This document shows positions 49,858 through 57,755 of a DNA stretch of 64,000 nucleotides, piece after piece (positions within the stretch are counted from its first letter, which is position 1; each line of letters begins with the position of its first letter). Both the position numbers and the translations under genes were made by a program. The notes beneath the pieces were generated by a model that saw only the letters and a list, made by a program, of their open reading frames with translations, made no database searches and was not told the DNA's origin. The DNA comes from Paracoccus kondratievae (GTDB lineage Bacteria; Pseudomonadota; Alphaproteobacteria; Rhodobacterales; Rhodobacteraceae): positions 744,001 through 808,000 of the forward strand of contig NZ_CP045073.1 in assembly GCF_009301415.1 (NCBI RefSeq), read 5' to 3'.

Positions 49858-50622
49858 TCAGTAGAAATGCAGCCGACCGGAAGCGGAAAGCTGGCGCTTG
49901 ATTCCGACCCCATAGAGTCGCGACAGATTGGCCTCAGTCATCGTCCCCTCGGTCGGGCCATAAGCGACAACCCCCTCGCGGCCCATCAACAGCACCTCGT
50001 CGGCCAGCGCCACGGCATGGTCAGGATCGTGGCTGGACAGGATGACCCCGCGCCCGGTCTCGGCAAGGCGGCGAATCGCCTGACCGACATGGCGGCGGTT
50101 GGCGAAATCGAGACTGGTGGTCGGCTCATCCATGACCAGCGCCGCCGCATCCTGCGCCAGCGCCCGGGCGATCAACACCAGCTGACGTTGCCCACCTGAC
50201 AGCCGGGTATGATCGGCCGCCGCCAGATCAGCGATGCCCAGATCCTGCATCGCGACCATTGCGCGGGCGGTCTCGGGCCTGCCGGGGCGGGCGAATGCGC
50301 CCAACTGCGCGGCAGCGCCCATCAGCACGATATCGAACGCGGTGAAAGCGAAGGGATTGGCCAGTGCCTGCAGCACATGCGCAAGCCGCGCCGCGATCTG
50401 TCGGCGCGACAGCCGGGTAATCGGATCGGCGCCCAGCAGCACCTGGCCCGAGAGCGCCGGGATCAGTCCCAGGAGCGTGCGAAACAGCGTCGTCTTGCCG
50501 GCGCCGTTCGGCCCCAGCACGCAAAGCACTTTTCCGGGCGCCAGCCGGAGATCCACGCCCCTGATGAGCACCCGGTCGCCATGGCCTACGGCCAGGTCGC
50601 AAGCGGCCAGCAGCGGCGTCAT
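49858..50622 (-). CDS. FecE/FhuC-type ABC ATPase of the second uptake system
   Basis: 254-residue ATPase for a FecBCD/BtuCD-type importer. Walker A is GPNGAGKTT, the Q-loop region HVLQALANPFAFTAFDIVLMG, the signature RLSGGQRQLVLIARALAQD, Walker B ALVMDEPTTSLDFANR and the switch His VILSSHDPDHAVAL; all motifs are normal. The start overlaps the permease stop by 4 bp. Last gene of the leftward Mo-box operon DUF2478-molbindin-TrmO-like-binding protein-permease-ATPase. It is intact although its permease and binding protein are damaged, so the transporter cannot work as encoded here. Confidence 0.88.
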   Translation of the reverse strand: MTPLLAACDLAVGHGDRVLIRGVDLRLAPGKVLCVLGPNGAGKTTLFRTLLGLIPALSGQVLLGADPITRLSRRQIAARLAHVLQALANPFAFTAFDIVLMGAAAQLGAFARPGRPETARAMVAMQDLGIADLAAADHTRLSGGQRQLVLIARALAQDAAALVMDEPTTSLDFANRRHVGQAIRRLAETGRGVILSSHDPDHAVALADEVLLMGREGVVAYGPTEGTMTEANLSRLYGVGIKRQLSASGRLHFY

Positions 50623-51302
50623 TCGCTCCACCCCCGCGAGCCGCGCGCCAGCAGGCCGATGAAGATCGGCGCGCCCAGCACGGCGGTCAGGATGCCCAGC
50701 GGCACCTCGATCTGGGCGATGCTGCGGGCGGCGGTGTCCACCAGCACCATGAAAGCCGCGCCGATCAGCACAGAGGTCGGCAGCAGCCGGTCGAAGCGCG
50801 GCCCGGTCAAGAGCCGCGCCATATGCGGCACCATCAGCCCGACCCAGCCGATCACCCCGGCCGTGGCGACGGCGGCCGCGGTCATCAGCGTAGCACAGGC
50901 GATGACCAGAATCCGCAGCCGGCCGACGGGAACGCCCATGGCGCGAGCCTCGTCCTCGCCCATGGCCAGGAGCCCGATGCGCCAGCGCAGCGCCAGAAGT
51001 GGCAGCATGGCGGGCAGGGCGGCGGCGATGTCTGGGCGCTTGATGTCGGTCAGGCTGCCCATCAGCCAGAAGGTGATCGCGGGCAATTGCTGCTCGGGGT
51101 CGGCCAACAGCTTGACCAGCGCGATGCCGGCCCCGGCCAGCGCGCCGACGGCGATGCCGCACAGCACCATGACCAGCACCTGGCCCGTGCCGCGCAGCGC
51201 GAGACTCAGCGCCAGCACCAGCCCCACCGTGGCGAGCCCGGTGCCAAAGCCCAGCAGCATCGCCGCCAGCCCCGGCAGCAGCAGCGCCAGCAGGCTGCGC
51301 TC
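50619..51302 (-). pseudogene. FecCD-type permease, N-terminal third deleted
   Basis: BtuC/FecCD-like permease. The readable part begins ERSLLALLLPGLAAMLLGFG right after the binding-protein stop and continues MVLCGIAVGALAGAGIALVK, ITFWLMGSLTDIKRPDIAAA, GVIGWVGLMVPHMARLL and VPLGILTAVLGAPIFIGLLA, i.e. the C-terminal two thirds of a ~330-residue permease. The first ~100 residues, which should contain L-R-L-P-R and G-x-x-L-Q-x-x-x-R-N-P-L-A-D-P, are absent, and no start codon with a ribosome-binding site precedes the remainder except ones inside the binding-protein gene. A deletion is the simplest cause. Confidence 0.82.
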
Positions 51303-52219
51303 AGTCACCCAGCAACACCGAGACAGTGGCGGCATCGGGTCGGGGCCCATAGAAAAGCTGGTAGAAATCGGCGATCCGGCCGTGCAGATCGCCCTTGGCG
51401 GCCTTGGGATACAGCTTGTGCGCCAGCCAGATCACCCCGGCCAGCCGGTTGACCGAGGGCGGCGTGTCGATGAAGCCGAAGGGCGCCCCCGGCGCCAGAT
51501 AGACCCGGCCCTGCGCTACCGCCGGAATGCCCTGCCATTCCGGCATCGTGGTGACATTCGCGACGAAATCCGGGTCGACGGCGATAATGACATCGGGCGC
51601 CCAGGCCTGCACCTGTTCGGGCGAGACGTTCGCCAGACCATCGCTGTCGGTCCGGGCGACGTTGATGGCACCGACGCGGGCAATGACCTCAGCATTGATC
51701 GAGTTGGGGCCGGCGGTCTCGGTGCCCTCGGGGCCGCGCGCCAGATAGACCCGGGGCCGCGCCGTTTCGGGAATGCCGGCCAGCATGGCGTCAAGGTCGG
51801 CGAGCGTGGTCTCAGCATAGCGGGCCAGCGTCTCACCACGTTCGGGTACGCCAAGCACGTCGGCCATCTGTCGGATCGCCTGCGGCATTTGCGCGAAACT
51901 GCCATCGACCAGTACATAGGGCACACCGGTCTGGTCCTGTACCCTTGCCGCCAAATCGGCATAGGTCGCATTCACCGTACCGTAATCGACGATCAGCTCG
52001 GGCCGGGTGGACAGAAGCACCTCGAGGTTCAGCGTGTCGCCCCTGCCGGTCAGGCGGCCGAGGGCCGGCAGGTCGGCAGCCTCGGGGCACAGGAAGGGCA
52101 AATCTTGCGGCTTCAACGGCCGGGACCGCGACCGTGCGCCCTGCCGCATCGGTGAAACGCGCCCCGTCCAGCGCCAGCGCCGAACCGGAAGCGACCATCG
52201 CGAGGATCAGGCCGGCCAT
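51301..52219 (-). pseudogene. Periplasmic metal-chelate-binding protein, 5' region damaged
   Basis: FecB/BtuF-like binding protein. The signal peptide and first residues (AGLILAMVASGSALALDGAR then FTDAAGRTVAVP, from 52219) lie in one frame; the remainder (FLCPEAADLPALGRLTGRGD, LNLEVLLSTRPELIVDYGTV, LAARVQDQTGVPYVLVDGSF, PDVIIAVDPDF, YLAPGAPFGFIDTPPSVNRL, ending at 51301) lies in another. Between them some 35 residues usual for the family are missing. A frameshift plus deletion therefore separates export signal and binding domain. An ATG at 52242 overlapping the TrmO-like stop may have been the original start. The ligand is unknown; context suggests a molybdate or tungstate complex. Confidence 0.8.
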
Positions 52220-52238
52220 GCGCCGCGAGTCAGGCGGA

Positions 52239-52700
52239 TCATGCGCGGGCTCCGAACGCTGCCTTGATGTCGATGAGCGGGGTGCCGTCGAGACAGTCGA
52301 GCCCGCGCACGGTCAGCACCGGCCCCTGCACGTCAAGCAGCCGGACGACCGACGAGGCCACCGGGTTCGGCCGCACCGGAGAGCGCAGCGCGAAGGTGCC
52401 CGTCGCGCGGTCGCCGAACTTGGGATTTTGCAGCACCAGATCGCGCCGCGCCTGGTCCATCCAATATAGGATCTGCAGGTGCTCCTGGCCCTTGATGCCG
52501 GTCAACGCCGGCCCCCAGGGATCGAACAGCTCGATCCGGCACGGCGGGCCGGCTTCGGCATCGCCGCGATGCGGGCAGTCGCCACGCCAGGTCCAGGGGG
52601 TGCGGATGCGCCCGATGAACCACAGCCCGGCGTCAAAGCCCTGCGGCGTGCCGATGGTCTGCTCATGCGGCCTCAGCGCGTCTGCGCCGACATCATTCAT
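52239..52700 (-). CDS. TrmO/TsaA-like SAM-dependent protein in the Mo operon
   Basis: 153-residue protein of the TsaA/VirR/TrmO beta-barrel family, whose E. coli member methylates N6-threonylcarbamoyl-adenosine 37 in tRNA. Conserved motifs: LWFIGRIRTPW, GQEHLQILYWMDQARRD, TGTFALRSPVRPNPVASSVV (R-S-P-x-R-P-N-P) and LTVRGLDCLDGTPLIDIKAAF (G-L-D-x-L-D-G-T-P-x-x-D-I-K). It lacks the C-terminal extension of full TrmO. Being inside a molybdenum-type operon, overlapping molbindin by 8 bp, it may have a metal- or chelate-related role instead of tRNA modification. That is inference only. Reading frame intact. Confidence 0.82.
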   Translation of the reverse strand: MNDVGADALRPHEQTIGTPQGFDAGLWFIGRIRTPWTWRGDCPHRGDAEAGPPCRIELFDPWGPALTGIKGQEHLQILYWMDQARRDLVLQNPKFGDRATGTFALRSPVRPNPVASSVVRLLDVQGPVLTVRGLDCLDGTPLIDIKAAFGARA

Positions 52701-52902
52701 CCACGCCGACCATCACGTCCGAGGCCTTGATCACGGCCGAGGCGCGGCCGCCGACCTTGAGTCCCAGTTCCTTGGCCGCGTCATTGGTGATCGAGGCGGT
52801 GACCACGCTGCCGCCCAGATCAATACGGACATGGCTGGTCACGGCGCCGGTCACAATCTCAGTCACGGTACCGGGCAGAACGTTTCTTGCGCTGAGTTTC
52901 AT
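52693..52902 (-). CDS. mop: Molbindin (Mop domain, molybdate/tungstate-binding)
   Basis: 69-residue single TOBE/Mop-domain protein that stores or buffers molybdate or tungstate as a hexamer in the cytoplasm. The whole sequence fits the family: MKLSARNVLPGTVTEIVTGA, VTSHVRIDLGGSVVTASITN, DAAKELGLKVGGRASAVIKA and SDVMVGVDE, including S-A-R-N and the K-A-S motif that contacts the oxyanion. It sits between the DUF2478 pseudogene and the TrmO-like gene on the same strand, downstream of the Mo-box at 53461. Intact. Confidence 0.92.
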   Translation of the reverse strand: MKLSARNVLPGTVTEIVTGAVTSHVRIDLGGSVVTASITNDAAKELGLKVGGRASAVIKASDVMVGVDE

Positions 52903-52931
52903 GGGATGTTCCCTTTCGAAGCGGTCGCAGA

Positions 52932-53430
52932 TCAGCCCACCTTAGCAAGGCAGGTCTGCTGCAGCCATGCGACAATCGCCTCCGTCTCGGACGGCAGCGG
53001 TTGGGCATTGTCCTCGGCGAAGGCCAGGAAGGCCTCGCGCCATTGCGGCGCCACACCGACCAGCACCGGCAGGCCTCGCCGTTGGCGCCGACCAGGCCGC
53101 GGCCCGCCGCCTCCTGCTTGCCGAACTTGTTCACCACCAGCGCCTGTGCGCCGGGCAGGCGGCTTTGGACGATGGCAAGGGCGGCGTCCAACGCTTCGGG
53201 TCCAGCCGGCAGCCGGGCACCTCGGGCGGCAGGTCGACGCTAATGCTGCGCCGCTCGCCATCGGGCAGGAGCGCCAGCACGATGTCGCAATGGCCGCGCA
53301 GCACCTTGGGATCGACCGGCTGCACGGTGCCGGCCAACGCGATGCCAAGCGCTGTCGCGCGTTCGGCCGCAGCGCTCAGCACGCTGTCGGTCCTGAACTC
53401 CTCCTCGGAGCAGACATAGCGGATGTCCAT
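52932..53430 (-). pseudogene. DUF2478 protein (molybdenum-locus NTPase-like), two frameshifts
   Basis: DUF2478 proteins occur in molybdenum-related loci and have a nucleotide-hydrolase-like fold. Three consecutive frames carry the gene: 53430 onwards MDIRYVCSEEEFRTDSVLSA, HCDIVLALLPDGERRSISVD and LPPEVPGCRLDP; then ALDAALAIVQSRLPGAQALV and VNKFGKQEAAGRGLVGANGE (the conserved N-K-F-G-K-Q-E-A-x-G-R-G); then GLPVLVGVAPQWREAFLAFA and IVAWLQQTCLAKVG, ending at 52932. The frames change near 53190 and 53080. It would be the first gene of the leftward operon, 31 bp from the Mo-box. Confidence 0.8.
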
Positions 53431-53460
53431 GGTGATTCCCTTCGGCGCTGATTCCCGCGA

Positions 53461-53484
53461 CGTTATACATGATGAAACATAACG
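53461..53484. promoter_or_regulatory. Predicted ModE/MopA-type Mo-box
   Basis: CGTTATACA-N6-AACATAACG, a 24-bp inverted repeat with the 9-6-9 layout of the ModE operator (CGnTATATA-N6-TATATAnCG). The outer CGTTAT/ATAACG arms are perfect. It lies in the ~40-bp spacer between the divergent DUF2478 and receptor genes, the right place to repress both when molybdate is plentiful. The neighbouring molbindin gene supports the call. Confidence 0.75.
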
Positions 53485-53501
53485 GACGGCACTGACAAGC
53501 G

Positions 53502-55573
53502 CCCAGTGGCGCGGCGAAGGCCTTGGCCGGGCTGCTGCCCGGGACCGGCATAGCGCAAGAAACCGAACAGGCCAGCCCGGTCTTCACGCTGGGCACGGTG
53601 GTGTTGACCGGCAAGGCCAATGCGCAGGGCGGCACCGCCAGCACCGTTCCCGCTGAAGATATCGCGCGGCAGAACCGGCTGACGCTGGACGATGCGCTGG
53701 CCGTGGTGCCGGGGGTCGAGGTCGGGAATACCGGCCTCAGCCGCAACGAGCGGCTGGTCTTCGTGCACGGCTTCGACCGCTTCCAGGTGCCGCTGTCGAT
53801 CGACAGCATCCGGGTCTATCTGCCGGCCGACAACCGGCTGGACTATGGTCGTTTCCTGACCCCCGACCTGGCCGAGATCCAGATGCAAAAGGGCTATGTC
53901 TCGGTGCTGAACGGTCCCGGCGGCATGGGCGGCGCCATCAACCTGGTCACGCGCCAGCCCACCGAACCTTTCGAGGGCGAGGCCCGGCTGGGGGTCGAGG
54001 CCGGCAATCGCGGCGACATCTCGGGCCGCAGCGGCTATCTGTCGCTGGGCATGAAGCGCGAGCAGTTCTGGCTGCAAGGCAGCTATCTGAAGCGCGACAG
54101 CGACGGCTTCTATCTGTCGCGCGATTTTCAGCCGCGCCCGCAGCAGGGCGCCGGTCTGCGCGACTATTCCGACAGCGAGGATTCGCGGCTGAACCTCAAA
54201 GCCGGCTGGACACCCAATGCGAGTGACGAATAAGTGCTGAGCTATACCCGCCAGACCGGGCAGAAGAACGCGCCCTATAACGTCGACCTGCCGATCCGCA
54301 GCCTGACCGCCGAGCCCCGCGAAGGCCAGTGCCGGCAGCGCGACTGGATCTGGCCGGAATGGGACATCGACAGCCTGGCCTTCTATTCGCACACCGAACT
54401 CGGCGCCGGCTATGTCAAGACCAAGGCCTATTACAACCGCTTCGACAACCTGCTTTCGGCCTGGGACGATTACACCCATAGCACCCAGACCGAGCGCCGC
54501 GCCTTCGACAGCCGCTACAAGGACCGCTTCTGGGGCCTGAGCCTGGAGGGAGGGGCCGACATCGGCGAAAACACTCTGCGCAGCGCCGTGCAATTCCGCC
54601 GCGACAAGCATGAATCGATCCAATTCTCGAGTCCGGGCCTGGGTGGCAGTCCCGATCCGGCCGAGATCAGCACCGAGGAAACCTGGTCCGTCGCGCTGGA
54701 GGATACCTGGCAGGCGCGCGAGAATTTGGGCGTGGTCGCGGGCCTCAGCTATGACAAGGCCCGCGTACTGGAAGCCGACCAGACCGAGGCTGACATCGGC
54801 CTGCCGACGGGGTCTTCGGACGCGGTGAACTGGCAGCTGGCGGCGATCTGGCAGCCAGGCGCTTCGGGCGAATATCACGCCAGCCTGTCCTCGCGCACCC
54901 GGTTCCCGACGCTCTTCGACCGCTACAGCACCCGCTTCGGGACGGCGGTGCCGAACCCGGACCTGGAATCGGAACGTGCGCTGAACGCCGAGCTGGCTAT
55001 AGCGGCGAGATCGGCCCCGCGACCGTGAACGCGGCGCTATTTTACAGCAAGATCAATAACATGATCCATTCGGTCCCAACCGGCGCGTTGGACGAAGAGG
55101 GCGACCAGATCACCCAGAACCGCAACGTCGGCGATGGCGTCTACAAGGGTTTTGAGGTCGCAGTGAACTGGCAGCTGGCCGACGACCTGGTGCTGGTGGC
55201 GAATTATACCTGGCTGCACCGCTCGATCACCGACCCGCTGCGCGCCGACTATCGGCCGACCGACACGCCGCGCCACAATGCCTTCCTGCGGCTGGACTGG
55301 CAGGCGACGCCGGTGCTGACGGTCTCGCCCTCGGTGCAGGTGTCGAGCTCGCGCCTGTCGGAAAGCGCAATTCAGCCCGAGGATCCGGCGGCGATCGCTT
55401 ATACCCGCATGGGCGGCTTCGCGTTGGAGAATCTGGACTTCGCCTGGGCGGCCAGCGACCGGGCCGAGGTGCTGTTCGGCGGGCGCAACCTTTTCGACCG
55501 CGACTATTCGCTGGTCGAGGGCTATCCCGAAGCCGGGCGCAGCTTTTTCCTGACTACGGCGCTGCGGTTCTGA
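53502..55573 (+). pseudogene. TonB-dependent receptor of the Mo-box locus, broken by a stop and a frameshift
   Basis: Outer-membrane receptor remnant. A shortened signal peptide (AKALAGLLPGTGIAQE) leads to the plug: IARQNRLTLDDALAVVPGVE, FVHGFDRFQVPLSIDSIRVY, LNGPGGMGGAINLVTRQPTE. The barrel is interrupted at 54231-54233 by TAA where a Tyr codon is expected (SDE-stop-VLSYTRQ, same frame after it), and again near 55000, where one missing base shifts ELGYSGEIGPATVNAALFYS into another frame. The last part ends GRSFFLTTALRF. No ATG lies in frame between the Mo-box and the signal peptide except one within the box, followed at once by a stop, so the 5' end also seems damaged. The domain architecture is FepA/BtuB-like rather than FhuA-like. 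Confidence 0.85.
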
Positions 55574-55668
55574 AATCATGGGGCGCATGCGCTGCGCCCC
55601 AGCCGATTTTCCAACCTGCACGAGGGGTTTTTCAACACAGGTCATGGCAGATGTGGAAAGGAAAGGTG

Positions 55669-56297
55669 ATGAACCGGTTCGTAATCTACATGCGGCTCGG
55701 TCCCGAGGATCGGGGGCATCCTGAACGCAGCTTCACGGCCCAACGGCACGATATCATGTTCTTTCTGGACAATTGTATCGGAGACGGGAAGCAGGTGGTC
55801 AAGCGGTTCTGCGACAACGGCCTGGCCGGCGCCCGGGGCTTCCAGGCCCTGTCGGCGGCAATGGCGTTTTGCCGCCTGAACGGCGCCGAACTGCTGGTGG
55901 CACGGCTGGACCGCATCCCGTTCGAAGACTTCGGCTATGCCCCGTTCTTTGCCGATCCCGGCTTGCGGTTGCGCGTCGCCGGACTACCCTATGCCTGCAG
56001 AAGCGAGTTGCAGATTCACGCCCGGATGATCGAGCAAGAACGCGCATTCGACATGATGAAACAGCAGGCGAGCCAACCCTGCGACCCGCGTCGTCGAGCG
56101 GACTGAGGGTCGAGGACGATGAAATGTTCAAGGATATTCCGACCCATGCGCTGCTGCCCATCGTGCTGCCGATGCGCGAAAGAGGCTCTACCCTCCGCGA
56201 AATCGCTTCGGCGCTGAACCAGAGGCGCTGGACCACCGAAACGGGGACCGCCTGGCGCCCGACGCATGTCTCGCGGTTGCTGCGCGATCTGGGCTGA
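55669..56297 (+). pseudogene. Serine-recombinase-like gene, degenerate and split over two frames
   Basis: The first frame (55669-56106) follows the resolvase N-terminal domain: MNRFVIYMRLGPEDRGHPER, FTAQRHDIMFFLDNCIG, FCRLNGAELLVARLDRIPFE and ELQIHARMIEQERAFDMM. A second frame (to 56297) supplies the DNA-binding end: IVLPMRERGSTLREIASALN and TAWRPTHVSRLLRDLG. The catalytic Ser (normally Y-x-R-V-S) is absent: the site reads IYMRLGPED, and the L-D-R-x-S-R arginine is LDRIPFE. So it is not an active recombinase; it may be a dead remnant or a diverged family with a new role. It lies directly after the broken receptor. Confidence 0.6.
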
Positions 56298-56737
56298 GGA
56301 GCCGGCCGAAAACCGTCTCCGTGTCTTCATGCTGAATCGTCCTTCTCATCGGTCGATCCACCTTATGCCCCTGTCTCAGAAACCGGCACTATCTCTGTTG
56401 GCCCTGGCGGCAACATTGGCGAACAACTGGCTGGGATAGATGAAGTAACCGTTGATCTTGATCTCGGGCGTGACAACACTGTCGGCCATCTCGGCAGATT
56501 TGATGCTCTCGTCGCCGCCTTCGATGTAGCTGACGAAGTTCTCGCTGATGAGCCGACCTGTCGGATTTGTCCAGATCGCAGGGGAGTGACTTTGGGAACG
56601 GACGCAACGGCCTTGCAGGCGGCAAACCGGGCGCGGCCCCATAGAGCAAAGGGTGGCGAGCCGCCTGTGGGCAAATCTGGCAACGTGGAGCAATAAGGGC
56701 ACAACCGGAAAGGCAAAAAAGAACCGCGCCCGAGGGT
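56298..56737. other. Gap with a protein-like fragment
   Basis: About 440 bp. On the minus strand 56376-56570 the reading GRLISENFVSYIEGGDESIK, SAEMADSVVTPEIKINGYFI and YPSQLFANVAARANRDSAGF looks like the C-terminus of a real protein but has no recognised relative and loses coherence upstream. It may be a gene cut by the neighbouring IS3 copy. Confidence 0.35.
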
Positions 56738-57704
56738 GTGGCAGTTTTCTTGTCGTCGCTAGATGACAAGGTATCTGTGGTATGCTTTAAACGGTCGGCA
56801 CATCAAAGGGGATCTGGGGATCGCACCATCGACGTTCTACAGAGTTTCAAGGCTGTGGAGCGTGATCCCGCCCTAGCATCGGATCGGGCCAGGCAGGACC
56901 GGAAGGACATGACTGCCATCAAGCAGATACCCGATGGTAGCAGAGGCCGATATGGCGCGCGTAAGGTTTGGCACCAGTTGCGCCGCGAAAGGCGCGACAT
57001 CGCCCGCTGCACGGTGGAGAGGCTGATGAAGGTCATGGGATTGCAAGGCGTTGTGCGCGGCAAGAAGGTCGTCACGACCAACCCCGATGCGGCCCAACCC
57101 TGCCCGGACGACAAGGTGAACCGGGTCTTCGTCGCCGATAGGCCGAACCAGCTGTGGGTCAGCGATTTCACCTACGTCACAAGCTGGCAGGGCATGGTTT
57201 ATGTGGCCTTCGTGATCGACGTATTCGCCCACAAGATCGTCGGCTGGCGCGTCTCGACCTCGATGACCACCGGTTTCGTCCTTGATGCCCTGAACCAGGC
57301 CATCTGCCAGCGCGCGCCGTCCGAGGCTGACAAGCTGATCCATCACAGCGACCGGGGCAGTCAATATCTCTCGATCCGATATACCGAGCGGCTGGCCGAG
57401 GCGGGCATCGACACCTCGGTAGATAGCGTCGGGGATTCCTATGACAATGCCCTGGCCGAAAGCATCATCGGACTGTTCAAGACCGAGGTTATCAAGTTCC
57501 TCGGTCCTTGGAAATCCGTGGGCCAAGTCGAGCGGGAAACCCTGAGGTGGGTCGATTGGTATAGCAATGCGCGACTTCACAGCGCCATCGGTTACGTCAC
57601 GCCGAACGAAGCAGAGGAGGAATTCTACGCAAGCTTGAACGCCGCCGAAAAAGCAGCCTAATCATTGAACTAGAAACTCTCCGGTAAACCCGGGGCGGTT
57701 CACA
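56738..57704 (+). mobile_element. IS3-family element remnant: orfB with damaged 5' end and right inverted repeat
   Basis: The integrase-type OrfB is readable from about 56850 to 57661: ERDPALASDRARQDRK, YGARKVWHQLRRERRDIARC, VNRVFVADRPNQLWVSDFTY (first Asp), MVYVAFVIDVFAHKIVGWRV, LIHHSDRGSQYLSIRYTERL (second Asp) and SVGDSYDNALAESIIGLFKT (Glu). All three catalytic residues are present. Upstream, IAPSTFYRV lies in a different frame, so orfB is frameshifted near 56850, and orfA is missing. The right end (57679-57704) ends in CCGGTAAACCCGGGGCGGTT then CA, an IS3-type terminal repeat. It sits between the recombinase remnant and the T6SS lipase operon. Confidence 0.82.
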
Positions 57705-57755
57705 TCGTCGAAGAGCCGGAATCCGAAGCACTGTTGATCACCGCGCCATCGACAC

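Noticed and set aside
50209..52155. 648-codon plus-strand frame
   Set aside because: Antisense to the ATPase, permease and binding-protein genes, which have clear motifs.
54225..54240. Programmed stop-codon readthrough in the Mo-box receptor
   Set aside because: The same gene has a second, unrelated frameshift and a damaged 5' end, so simple decay explains it better.
56850..56870. Programmed frameshift for IS3 OrfAB fusion
   Set aside because: Programmed shifting occurs at the orfA-orfB junction; here orfA is absent and the shift is inside the orfB domain, so it is a lesion.
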